Shown one piece after another: positions 1 to 11,400 of a stretch of 64,000 nucleotides of DNA. The DNA comes from Synanceia verrucosa (taxonomy: Eukaryota > Chordata > Actinopteri > Perciformes > Synanceiidae). The position numbers and the translations under genes are program-made. The stretch covers positions 26,585,565 to 26,649,564 of the forward strand of contig CM056559.1 in the NCBI GenBank assembly GCA_029721515.1, read 5' to 3'. The notes beneath the pieces were generated by a model that saw only the letters and a program-made list of their open reading frames with translations, did not search any database and was not told where the DNA came from. The stretch's first letter is position 1. The number at the start of each line of letters is the position of its first letter.

Positions 1-948
1 ATATGTAGTCAGCACATAAAGAGAGCAAAGCCACAGAGATTGAAGCAGGAATAACAAGCATGTGGGAGCAGGCATTTGATGCAGAATTTGAGAAAGGTAT
101 TGCCAAAAGAATGTCAAACAAGCAGTCAATATTCACAGCAGAAATGGTAGCAATAATAATCAGTCTACAGTGGGTAGAGCAGCTTCAACCAATTAAAGTA
201 GTTATATGTTCAGATTCTGCAGCTGCAGTGTAAAGTTTTAAAACTGGAGAAACAACTCGAGAAGATCTTCTGCTAGAAGTGTGATTTTATTAAACTTACA
301 GCATCTTGGGATAGATGTCCACTTCTGCTGGATCCCAGCTCATGTAGGTATCGATTGAAATAAGAAAGCAGCCAAACTGGCTAAAAGTGCATTAAACAAA
401 AATGAAAATGATATTTTAGAGCTTTGTTTAGGGAGAGGAGAAGCAAAATCAATCATCCATCAGGGAGTTATGACAAAATGGCAGGAAATATGGAATAATG
501 CCACAAAGGGTAGGGATTGTCTGTCAGAGTTAAAAGGTTCAAAGGATGTGACTAGGACACACAGGACTGAACAGTACCTTGTTTATCATGAAAAATTAAT
601 TTCCCAGGTTGGGATCAATACAGTAATTCTATTCTATTCCAAAAACTGTGAATCGGATAAATGTGAAACTTGTGGACTTAGGGAAAATGTTGAACACATT
701 CTATTTGGGTGTCAAAAATATAGTACAGAAAGGAAGAGGCTGAAGGATAGTGTGGCTAAAATAGAAAGGGAATGGAGCATTCAAGGGCTTCTAGATGTAG
801 GAGAAAAACAAGTGGTGGTTCTTAAGTTTATGAAACAGGCTTAATGTCCAGAATATGATTATTTATAGCTTAGTTTTTTTTTTATATTAATGACTGATTT
901 AATTTATTTTTCTTTGATTTATTAAATGATGAAAAAAATGAAATAAAC
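1..948 (+). mobile_element. 3' end of a LINE with RNase H domain (I/Nimb-like), degenerate
   Basis: This is the 3' part of a non-LTR retrotransposon ORF2 followed by its 3' UTR. Translation of 129-230 gives TAEMVAII and ICSDSAAAV, matching the second and third acidic motifs of retroelement RNase H. After a frame change, 305-355 gives the typical WIPAHVGID motif. The next part, KKAAKLAK, stands where active copies usually have an acidic residue, so the last catalytic position looks lost. The tail after RNase H carries a zinc-knuckle-like C-X2-C-X7-H-X4-C around 664-715, as in I and Jockey group elements. Stops at 231-233 and 356-358 plus a frameshift between them show the copy is dead. The AT-rich stretch 845-948 fits a 3' UTR. 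Family assignment to the I/Nimb group is inferred from having RNase H plus CCHC. The reverse transcriptase lies outside the window. Confidence 0.8.
129..844 (+). pseudogene. Broken ORF2 fragment: RNase H plus C-terminal CCHC tail
   Basis: This is the coding relic inside the LINE above. The longest open piece is 470-844 (124 codons), which begins at an internal methionine and is not a true start. It continues the same frame as 305-469, interrupted only by the TGA at 356. In living relatives RNase H removes the RNA strand during target-primed reverse transcription. Here both in-frame stops and the altered last acidic site rule out activity. It is the longest stretch in the window with real protein homology. 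Confidence 0.75.
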
Positions 949-949
949 T

Positions 950-1314
950 GGGCGGCATGGTGGTGTAGTGGTTAGCACTGTTGCCTCACAGCAAAAAGGT
1001 ACAGGGTTTGATTCCCGGCCCGGGGCCTTTCTGTGTGGAGTTTGCATGTTCTCCTCATGTCTCTATGTGGGTTCTCTCTGCTACTCCGGCTTCCTCCCAC
1101 CATCCAAAAACATGCACGGGGATTAGGTTAACTGGTTAATTTAAATTGACCGTAGGTGTGAATGTGAGTGTGAGTGGTTGTCTGTCTCTATGTGTCCTGT
1201 GATGAACTGGACACTTGTCCAGGGTGTACCCTGTCTTTCACCCTAAGACAGCTGGGATAGGCTCCAGCCCCCCTGACCCTATGAGAGGATAAGAGGGAGA
1301 AGATGGATGGATGA
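950..1314 (+). mobile_element. tRNA-derived SINE, near full length
   Basis: The element starts GGCGGCATGGTGGTGTAGTG, which resembles a tRNA 5' half. A pol III box A (TGGTGTAGTGG, 961-971) and box B (GGTTTGATTCC, 1005-1015) are spaced as in tRNA genes. The body contains the phrases TTTGCATGTTCTCC, ATTGACCGTAGGTGTGAATG and GGGATAGGCTCCAGCCCCCC, seen in a very common fish interspersed repeat. It ends in a short (GATG)n-type tail at about 1302-1314. It abuts the LINE tail directly, so one may have inserted into the 3' end of the other. Partial copies of the same family occur at 29861-29904 and 41111-41195. Confidence 0.8.
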
Positions 1315-1344
1315 AATGAACCCAGTTTAAAGTCATGAAGTTAC

Positions 1345-1420
1345 ACTCTCCAATACAGTAGGTGGCAGCATGCACCTCAAACGTTGCTTTGTAGCCCGCC
1401 ATTAAAAGAAGAAGAAGATT
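1345..1420 (+). repeat. Fragment of a dispersed fish repeat ending in (GAA)n
   Basis: The stretch contains CAGTAGGTGGCAGCATGCAC, then TAGCCCGCCATTAAAAG followed by GAAGAAGAAGA. From memory this arrangement (GTAGGTGGCAG..TGCACC .. CCGCCAT.AAA..GAAGAAG) is a recurrent interspersed sequence of teleost genomes. No coding potential is seen. The class (DNA transposon end or SINE) cannot be decided here. Confidence 0.5.
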
Positions 1421-3765
1421 GAAGCAGGAAGTGGAGATGTGGTGTGGTCTTTTTGGTGAAAGTGTCCTCTATTCTACCTCTGATAAAACAAGAATGGAAC
1501 AAGGTAAAAACAAACATTTTTTTCATGATGAAATAGAGAGTCTCTTCTTTCATTTGAGCTATTCAGTGTTTTCAGAGACATAGTACTAAATATTCTGTGG
1601 GTCTAGAAATATGACTGAAAATGGACAGAAACACTGGAACAAGGTAGGCTACTTTCTGTTGTATAAACGGGCTGGCACTCTATCGTGGCCTCTTCTGCTT
1701 TGATCTTGATCATTATGATTATTTTAATGCAGTACTAAATTGCTGGAATACATGAATTCATTTGGTTCAGTTAAATTCAAATTTACAGTTTACTTATGTC
1801 GTGTTAAAGAATCTGTGCCTCCTGACATCTCTAAAACATCATTTGAGGCCGTCCACATGCAAAGTGAAAAAAAAAAAACATTCATATGAACTTCAAGGAC
1901 AGAAATCTTAAATGGAGGAGCACACACACACACTTTAGTGTGCAGGAGATTTTACTGCAAATTAACATTATGCTATAAAGCAGAAACTCTCCACAAGCTG
2001 GCTAATAGATAATCTACCTTAGTTGTCCATGGTTTTTGAAACACAGAGATGGTCTGACCTCAGTGCAGATCCTTCACAAACCTTGAAAAATGTATGTACT
2101 TTATGTCACATATTTTTATATTTCTGCTGTCACAGAAATGCACATATTCATATTCCATATCACTTGCCAGCAGATCTAGCTTGTCACTTGTCAGGGTGAT
2201 TATCACATTCAGTGTAGCTTGTGGTTATGACACATGTTGAAGTGACTCCTCAGTGTTAATCAGGATCTAATTGTGACAACTCCTCCAAGAGAAAGCAGCA
2301 GTGCTGTGAAGCACTTGTACTGTATGTTCAGTTCTTTTGGGGGTGGAGGTGTTCATGTAGACAGAGATACGAGCTTAACTTTATAAGAGTTGGACATAGA
2401 TTGCATCTCTCCATTTTGCGTTTTTTTTTTTTTTTTTTAAACAGTCCAACGTTGTGACTGCTTGGAGTGAACACAAAGCAGCTGATCTATCAAACTTATA
2501 TGCTATACCTACAGTGTCTCTGTTCTTATCTCTAATCAGATTTACTCTGAAAGTAAGCGAGCATACACTGCAAGTTATTGGAAATTGTCTAGACTTTTTA
2601 AATGTCATAGTGTTATTTACTAGGAGAAACTTTCATTCGGCGGTCCTTGTGGACAAAGTGCTTCCTTTAGATAACCTCTCATTTTACTGCAGCAGTGTCT
2701 GGACCACTCAGTCCTGGTCCTGTGCCTCTCTTCCCCTCTTGCTGGCTCAGTAATATGCTCTGGATATTGTGGTTTTGCAGCTGAAGGAGTTTTGTGGTGA
2801 ACTTCTGAAACACCATGGGTTAGGATGATATCGTGACTGCACAGATAAACCAAACCAAAGCAGCAAGCAGACTGGATTTTAAAAAGGTATAAATCACTTT
2901 AAAAGAACATTTGGCATGAAGGGAAATCCTCCTGAAGCTGTGTTTTTATTAGAAGCTCCGCTCTGCAATGGATTGATCTTTCTCTGTGGGACCCTGTGTG
3001 AGCTCGTTTATTTATAGAGGCATCTGCGTGTCGACATGCATGCTTCCATCTCCTGCAACACAGCTCTCCATCCCCTCACTGTTCGAGCCAGGCTGGATGC
3101 TAACCCATCAGAATATTTTGGGCTCAGTTGTGACAACTGCCTCTCCTCCAGCACCCATGTGGGATGGTGTGTGTTTTCAGTGTGCATGTGGCAAAGCGAT
3201 AAAAGACAGATGTCAGACCTAGACAGAGATAGCATGGAGAGGAGAGCGGGACAGCCTCGGCCAAGTCGCTTGGAGTGGGTGGAGAAAGTGAGTCGGAGAT
3301 TGCAGCACAGTGGCACATGTATAATTGACAACCTATGCTTCCTCGCCATCGATTTTATGGCCTTTTCTCTCTGTAATCTACGTTTCCTGGCCGGCACGAA
3401 AGATGGTAGTGAGCTGCACTGTATGTCGGTGGCTTGGATGGAAAGGCAGAGCACAAGCTTGGCAAGGAGAATGTGAAGGGGAGAAAATGCTAAGGCGGCC
3501 TTGACATTATTTATTTATTTTTCTTCCCTCAGATTTGCTTTTTTACCAAGAAGCAGGTCTGTCACTGATAAAAGCAGCAAGGATGGGAGGTATCAGGGTG
3601 AGGAGACGCTGTGCTAAAGCAAGTGAGGGTGTTTTGTTTCAGAAATGTGGGTGGCATCTAAATAGGTGTTGATGTGAAGGGGGGTGCCCTTGGGTTTGGT
3701 ATTGCTGATTCAGTGCTGAATACATTTTCTCTTCACTGTGTGGGTTTATGCATGCGTGTTGTCTC
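1421..3765. other. Non-coding stretch, no gene recognised
   Basis: The stretch contains only short open frames without recognisable domains, a T18 run at 2421-2438 and a short CA run at about 1921-1932. Overlapping frames of up to 148 codons at 3008-3476 lie on both strands over the same bases and show no family motif, so they are treated as chance. Confidence 0.6.
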
Positions 3766-4180
3766 TTAAAGGGGACAGGACATGTTGATCTTCAGGTTCA
3801 TACTTGTATTTTCTGGAACATGTTTGCATGCTTTGATGTAAAAATCACACTTTTTTTTCCTTCACTTTACATCTATATATAACTGCATTCACCCTCTGAT
3901 CTTAGCATGCTAACAGTAGCATAGCTCAAATCACTGCTTGCTCATGATTTGTATAGTTTTTTTTTGTACTTTTAGTACATACTGTAGCTGCCCTTACGAA
4001 GTGTGTACTGTTACAGACCTACTTAATGTTCAGTTTTCATGAAAACATCCATGTTAAAGCCAGTCAGTGATGTTGGAGAGCTAGCAAGATTTAAAGTGGC
4101 ACCTCCTCTAAGCTCCACCCACTCTAAAGCCACGCCCCCTCTCCTGCTAACTGTATTTCTGCAGAGGAGTGTGCTGAATA
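3766..4180 (+). repeat. Dispersed repeat, 'AAAGGGGACAT' family, copy A
   Basis: The copy begins TTAAAGGGGACAGGACATGT and contains GGTTCATACTTGTATTTT, GAACATGTTTGCATGCTTTG, TGCATTCACCCTCTG and a later AAGCTCCACCCACTCTAAAG/CCACGCCCCC block. This order of blocks matches a widespread fish interspersed repeat. Two other copies are recognisable in this window: 16110-16260 on the opposite strand and 29310-29450 on the same strand. No ORF belongs to it. It is probably a non-autonomous element, but the ends are only approximate. Confidence 0.6.
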
Positions 4181-5008
4181 TTTCTGGCAACGGGGAAACG
4201 TGATGCAAGACAGAGGGGGGTGTAGGCAGGACGAGACATAGAGGCATCCGATGCTTCTGAACAGGATTACCAACTGTGGTGGATGTTAACCTCATTAATC
4301 GCCTTAAAGCTTGACGTTGCTTTCTCTTTTTGATACTAACTTTATTGTTTGACAAATCTAGTGGTTTGTTGAGAACCTGCCTGGCAAATTGACTTTCTAA
4401 CACTGTCTGACGTCTTTGTTGGAGCATTCTCCATGATTATAATTGTACTTGGAGAGTTAGGAAAGCAGGAAATGAAATTAAACCCGTGGCTCTATGAAAC
4501 CCAGAACATCCCTTTAATTCAGTACAGTGTTTTTCCCTCCTGTCCACAGCATTTTCTTTGCTGTAGGTCACAGTCACCTTGCCTCATGGTGCTTTAAAAT
4601 GACAATCACAGTTTGTAATCTGCCACCATCAACAATGTGTCCAACAGCCCCTAGGACCTTGACCTGTAAACACAGCAGTCCACACTGTTATGCTGCAGTA
4701 TATGCACACACATTCATGGTCACAGCAGAGTAGAGTTCCTTTATTCTCAAATCCACCACGAACACACTGTGAACTCCAACAATCACACACACACACACCA
4801 CCTGTCTGTCTTACTTTGTCCAGCCCTTATTTGAAAGCATGAGACGCCCTCAGAGAGACAGAGAGGACCAAACATGTCAAGTAGATTAACTAAACCAGGT
4901 TATTTCTCTCTCTTTGTCTATTTCACTTGCCTGTTCCTCCTCCTCGTTCTACGTTTCGATCCCACCATCTCCGCCCTGACTCACTTTCTCTCTCCTTGTT
5001 TTGTTTGT

Positions 5009-5057
5009 TTCATTGTACACACTATAATGACAATAAAAGACTATTCTATTCTGTTCT
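5009..5057 (+). repeat. LINE-like 3' tail with (ATTCT) repeats
   Basis: CATTGTACACACTATAATGA is followed by CAATAAAAGACTATTCTATTCTG. Fish non-LTR retrotransposons often end in an 'aatgacaataaag' block followed by short ATTCT repeats, so this is probably a 5'-truncated insertion. Too short to classify further. Confidence 0.4.
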
Positions 5058-6457
5058 TGTTGTTCCATACATTTCTCTTCTCCTCTCTCTATTTTATCCC
5101 TCCATCTACTGAGCTGCACATATTCTCCATCACCTGTTTCTTCTCTGCCTCAGCTCCCTCCCTCCCTTTCTTGGTTCTAACCATCCAGCTAAGTGTGCAT
5201 TGTTTTTTTGCACCAAACTGTTCCACATCATGGTGTACAATGCGTGTCCACCTCCCCCGTCTCTCTCAGAGCGTTTTATCTCCTGGTACAGTGCTTATCT
5301 GTTGTCCCTGGGAAGTGTGAAGCAAATTGAGCCTGGTGGAGGCAGGGAGGGACTGTGTACTGCTTGTTGTTATTTAAATGCAAGGATTTACATTTTTCCA
5401 GGTTAACAATTAATTGTGTTATCACAGTATGTGCCTAATTAGCATAAGGGGTATAGCATGCAATTAAAGCGTCCTTTTGTAGAGCAACCTACAGGAAGTA
5501 TAATTATAAAAACAGGTGAATGATGAGTTCCCACCATCCTTGTATGTTCCTTCTAGTTTCGCCTCGGCTTGTCTTCATGGATGCATTTTTACAAGTGCCT
5601 TGGAGGCATATAAGCTGTATGATTTTTTTTTTAATGCAACACTTCCCTTAAGGGCGTGAATGTGCAAATGCACTAATAGGAGTCTCCCTCTGACAGCAAA
5701 TCTACCGAGGCTCTGTTCTCAAACATGCAGACCAACTTGAAGGAAATGAAGTTCCCGATGAAAGCAAACGTATTAATCAAATAACTTCAATTTTCAGACC
5801 AAAGTGAAAGGATTTGCCCCCTGGCAGACTGCAAAAGGTTATTTGATTTCTGAATATGAAGTGATTTTTCCCCACGTCTCTAAATGTCTGTGATTGGCTC
5901 AGCTTGACTGAAGGAAGTCATTTACACGACAATAAATCATTTTGTTTTGTGAACAGAAAGTGGGCAGCCCATCTCCTTGAGCCTATTATTGTGAAAAGAA
6001 AAATAAGGGTGAATGAATGGACTGCAATTTTGCTAAAAATTGCTTTACAGCAGATCTCATATTCACCCCTGCATGCATGTATAGTGACGGCAGGAGAGCT
6101 GCCATGTCAGGGCCTGCTGCTCTTCAGAGGCAGTTCAGTGGTTCAGGACACTTCAATATGAAGACAGGAAGGAACCAGTGAGCAATAAACATCTGTCAAG
6201 GGTGCCTCTTACCCAGTGCATCATGGGATATACTCTATTACAGTTACAACAAACTGCTTCATTGCACTTGTTAGGGACTTTTTTCACATTTTCTGCAGGA
6301 TAATTAACAATAGAGCCTGTGTTCGGTGCAACAGTGTGGAAGGTCAATACTCAAGTTGCGTAACATATTTAGCTACAGTCCATATTCCGCCTACATCAGT
6401 GAATAATTGTGATTGTGATATTTATTATAAATCCAACTATGTCTCTTTTCCTTTTAG

Positions 6458-6551
6458 AAAAGGAGCCTCTTCGAATAAAGAAATGAGGAGGAAACTGCGC
6501 TCCACACCCACGAGAAGAAACCTGGTTACGTTTCTGGCCAGCAGTCCAAAG
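6458..6551 (+). other. Possible cryptic or orphan exon (splice sites only)
   Basis: A pyrimidine-rich acceptor (TCTCTTTTCCTTTTAG, ending 6457) is followed by 94 nt and a donor AAAG|GTATGA with GT at 6552. One frame is open across it (31 codons, very basic: KEMRRKLRSTPTRR...), with entry phase 2 and exit phase 0. The other two + frames have stops. I recognise no protein family, and matched splice sites of this quality arise by chance in 64 kb. Treat as a weak candidate. Confidence 0.15.
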
Positions 6552-8187
6552 GTATGATCACAACTGCTCACTTTGTCCCATTCCACCTCGATGCATCTCA
6601 GGAGTGTTGCCACTCTTTGTAAAGCCCAGTGGGCAAAGCTCAAGGTTACCACACGCTACTCTGTTAAACCTGTTTATTTCTGTTGACAGCTTTATTATAG
6701 CCTTCCATTTATTAGCATAGGTAATCAGCCCATACTTTCAGAACCTGTTAGGATTCAAGATGGCAGTCACTAATTGGAAAAGAGAAAGCAATAAAGCACT
6801 GTTTGAAGCTGCATCTCCCAACGTTGTCTCTTTGCGTGGGACTAATAAAGCGAGGTCCCTGCAGCTTGGGACAGATTAACTTGTTTTTGTTTTTTTGGCC
6901 TCAGATGAAACATATGAAGCGGGTTAATTGCCTTGGCCCAGCTGGTAATGGCAGAGAAATCGTCTAAAGCAGATAATCTTTCCAAATCCGCAGCTCTTCC
7001 ACAATGCTGACTTCAACAGCAAGGATAGAGAGAGCTAGAGAGTGTCAGACAGAGGCAGAAAGCAGCCTCGCTGTATTGACTTGCCGTGTTTGCAACGGTG
7101 ATATATACACCTGACTGAAGCAGCACAGGAAGGAAAAATAATTTGCCCATTTTCATAACGATCTGGGCTTGTCAAACACTTGCTATGCTGCTGAACACAC
7201 AAACATCCACAGTCCTATGGGTCATTTTCAAACCAGCGGCTGCATACTGATGCTGCAATGAACACACACGTGTGCATTTACTCTGCAGGCCACGAGTGCA
7301 TGGCTCATTGTAACTCCTGCCGATACCGAAATGGAAATTTTAATGAAGTGAGCACAGCAGTGGTTGTCTCCTCACTCTCCCTGGTACAGGAGAATGGCAC
7401 TTTATCCACGCTGGCCAAAAATGGACCAGTGATTTCATTAGAGATACAGGTACTCCAGTCAGCCTCTGCTCTATTAAGACCAGCCCTCATTGAACCCTTA
7501 TCATGTGATCATCCTTTAAAAAGCAGACAAGTTTTGAGGGATGCAATGAAAACGTGCAAATATTTTAATTTGTCTTGGCACAACAGAGTGACACTTTTAA
7601 AGTAGTTATGTGAATTTTACCAGGTTTATTTTTGCAGCCCGTCATTGAAGGATTGAGCTACATCCAGAATACTTTCTGCAGTTCAGCTGTAGGACCTTCA
7701 GGAAACAAGGTTGAGTGATTTGACACGTCGATACCGGTGTTTCTTTCCAAGAAACTCTCTTGATAATCCACAGATCTGGCTGCGCACACACTGCAGTGTT
7801 TCATCAGTAGGAAGTAGTTTTGGGAAAGCTGTGGACAGTAGGTCTGTGGATCATCCAGATATTATCCAGAACACACTGTGGGACTTATTTCTCAGTGCAC
7901 TTCCACTTACTTAGCATTTTGGTTGAACTGATGACGTTTTTTGTTTGATTCTTAGAAATGTTTCATATTTCTTCTTCTTCTAGTTTTTGATCTTCAGCAA
8001 CTTCTGAGGGAAATACTCCCCAGCTGGATGCTGACTTTGTCTGCTGCTCAGAAAGTGTACAGTGTGATTATCAGAGGGTTTTTTTTCTGCTGAAAACAGC
8101 TGTTTAATGAGAACAACAGTGACGCTCTGGGTAGCAAATCCAATGAACTGAAAGATGCTAAAACGCTGTGTTGAGCTGACAAGAAAC

Positions 8188-8416
8188 CACAGCTCCAGCT
8201 GTGTTGATTGAGCGATTGATGTGTTTTTCCCAGTTTTTTTCCGCTAACTAACTAACACGATTCGATCTGTTTCTTCTTCGGTAGTTGCTTCAGGTCTTTC
8301 GGGTGCACTGTTGTTGATATAGCGCCTCAACAGTGGCGCAACGCTGCAACTGCAGTTAAAATACGTAGCTGCCGCAGAGGGACATCAATCGCTCAATCAA
8401 CACAGCTGGAGCTGTG
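8188..8416. repeat. Perfect 35-bp inverted repeat with 159-nt spacer (foldback or MITE-like)
   Basis: The left arm 8188-8222 (starting CACAGCTCCAGCTGTGTTGA) is the exact reverse complement of the right arm 8382-8416. Pairing stops abruptly on both sides. Each arm itself holds the small palindrome CAGCTCCAGCTG or its partner. The spacer has no open frame of note. Identical arms imply a recent insertion or arm homogenisation. A non-autonomous DNA element is the simplest reading, but no target-site duplication was identified. Confidence 0.7.
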
Positions 8417-11400
8417 TTGAGCAATATCAATCGCTCTGGCTAGGGGTGGTACAAAAATAGCTGGAGGCGGCCGCCACGCAAATTTGAACGCAGGAAAAAC
8501 CCTGCACACAGTCATTTGGGTCACATTCAATATACCATAGAGACATTAATTGTATTGACCACAACTACATACAAATCATATATATTTGCATTTTGCTGAC
8601 CAATTTTAATAGATTTATTTATTTATTTTTTTCTGCCATTTCATTGGTTTCATTTTATTTCACACTTCAGCCATTGTTCATTTTATATAAATATTGATTA
8701 ATGTGGCTCTAAGCTTGCAAACCTAATTTCTACTGACCTTGTACCGACTGGTTTTTATGCTCCATGATAATTTTGTATCTCAGCACTCAGTGAATGATGC
8801 GTCTTGCTGAGCAGACATACAACATTGTTGACTTGAGGTTGCTGGTTGGTTAGAGCTGTCGAGACTCAACTATATAAAAGAGTGACCCAAAACATATTTT
8901 ATGCCATAACGTTATTCTTTACTTTCTCTGCTTTTTCACATTATGTGGTTATTATTAGCCTCCTGTTATTTCCATTGTCATACTTTTGTATTGACTCCAA
9001 CAGATGGACAACACAGAATGAAAATTAAAAAAGTAGAATACAGATAATAAGGAGAGATGAGGAAAACTAATTTAAAAAAAAACTCTCCCTCTCCCTGCCC
9101 ATCAAGCTGTCTACACCAGCAGCATTTTAAAGCAGTGTCTCTACCTGCAGCGCTAATAACAAAGACACCGTCTGGAGAAGCACTCAAGTTTCTGGAATAT
9201 TAGGGTCCTGAGGAAATAGCACCCCTGCATTTACCAGAGAAAACAAATTAGTGTCTCTTATGCCCTGCATGCATTAATGAGCCTGATTCTCTGAAAAGGA
9301 CTGAAAAGTGTGCGAGTCAGACAAAAATCACATAATTGCTGTCACTACCACAGCAATTTTGATATGAATCTTTCAAAAGGCTTGAAGGGAAAACGAGAGA
9401 GAAAAGTGTTAAATTGGTGATTGAGTGATCAAGATTTGATTATAAACACATAGATGTGAAAAACGGTACAAAACTAATACAGTAACCATGGTCAATGAAG
9501 GACTGGACTAAGACTGAGAGGTGGACTAAAGGGACGTTTCAATGGTCCTCTGCCATAGTGACTAAACATCGAAACACTTTGGCTTGCAGTGAAGACACAA
9601 TGTCAAAGAGACGATGCATTTTGGGGACACTGACTATTTATATGAGAAAGGACTTTACAGTTTTGACACGAGTGAACTGTTTTGGGAGAGATATGAGCGT
9701 TTGCAGGTGAACCATGGTCCTGAGCTGAACCATCCTGGTAATTTTGGCAAAAAGCACCAAGAGTGTTGAGTGTTTATTCAACAAAATATATTCTAAACCA
9801 GATACATAAAAGCATGTAAGGTGCACATTATGATGAAATAAGACAACTAGGAAAGACAGCAAACAAGTGTTTTCCCAAAATGTCAAATTAAACCTTTATA
9901 TAAATCAAACTGTTCAGTCCAACGAGTCCTGTCAGAAGAGAGTATTAAATGTTACGTCCTCCACAGAGGTAAACAAAACATCCACTTTGAAACCATCAAA
10001 ATTAAAAATTCACATTTTTGGGAAAAGCCATATTTTTTTCAGCACCTTTCTAAAAGCTCTGTGGATGTATTATTTTTAAATTAGTACATTTAAATAATAT
10101 AAAAATGAGTAAAATGTGTAAATATAATAAAATAATTGCATGAAAGCCAGGCTGAAAATGTGTTTTTAAGTATCTGTTACACATATACTGTGAGGAGGAC
10201 AAGCTAAGTCATAGGGATTCAAAAAAGAGGAAGAGTGGGAAAAGTTCTAAGCCTGAGCTACAAAGTACAAATCAAAATCACTCTTTCCAGACAAAAGCTG
10301 TTGGCATGAAAGGAAACAATTCTCACATGAACATGAAATGTTTAATCGAATTCACGATTCACGAATTCACACTGGACAGAGAATCACTCAAGTCTATTTA
10401 AACGTGAAGAAGGGAATCACAGATGTGGGAGAACAGGAGGGCAGGAAGTGATCTGAAACAAGAGGGAGACACTTCAAAATAAAACCAGAAACAGACAGGA
10501 CAACATGAATGAATGAGACACAGATAAGTAACTTAACGAGACAGGACATGACGTATTCCCTCTCTGCTTCCCCACGTTATCAGTCTTCAGGATGTTCCAC
10601 TTATTATTTGGTGCTCTTCGCTCACAGGTCTTGAGTTGTGTTTCTTTTAGGCTACAGTACAGATATACAGTAGTTGGTGTCAAAAAGTGCTTATGGTAAA
10701 CTTTCAGTTCAGACATAATCCTCCTTCACCATCCTTGTTAGCTTTTCTTGTGATTTCTTTTAACATCATTGGCGCTGTCTCATGTGTCTCTGCTTATAAA
10801 TGCGGTGATGCAGCGAGGCTTTTGTGCTTTTTGTCAGAGTCTCAGTTCGGGTGCCAGCAGCTCTAAAGCTTTTGCCAAATGGAGGGGCATCTGTATGTGC
10901 CTGCAGGAAATACATCCAAAAAGATTTGAAACAATCCACATGTAATATCTGGATGCATTTAGGACACTGTTAGAACTGGAACAAGACATGGAAAGAACCC
11001 AAAAGCACAATATTAAAGATGCATTTTACAATAATCAAAAGATCACTTGACAAACAAGGTAAAATTCCTCTGATGACTAAACTAGAAAAGGTTATGTCTA
11101 ACCTTGTCTTGATTAAAAGTAACACATCCAAATTGCTTCATCAAGGAATATAAATTATCTATTAAGGCTAAAATAAAAGGCACACACTAAGAGGAAAACG
11201 AACAACAGGAAATGACTCACAATGAGGAAAACACAAAATAGCAACAACCAAGGAAGAAAAGTGCTCAAAGAAGGTGAACAGATTAAGTAACAAAGAAAAA
11301 GATCACGTCTGTCAGAGTTGAGGAAACTTGACTTGGAAGACAGACGATCACCAGAGAGCATGACGACAGGAAGTGATCTGAAAATGATAGGGAAAGCCGA

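Larger units (their letters stand above)
4181..8187. other. Non-coding stretch with a LINE-like 3' tail and one possible cryptic exon
   Basis: No gene was recognised. At 5009-5057 TGACAATAAAAGACTATTCTATTCT resembles the 3' tail left by fish non-LTR elements. At 6458-6551 there is a 94-nt stretch bounded by a good acceptor and a good donor (listed separately). Other open frames of up to 148 codons at 4874-5320 are pyrimidine-rich low complexity and carry no motif. Confidence 0.5.

Noticed and set aside
3008..3476. Overlapping 146-148 codon frames on both strands
   Set aside because: Both frames cover the same bases and neither has a recognisable motif, splice context or codon pattern that would favour one. 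Chance open frames of this size are expected in 64 kb.
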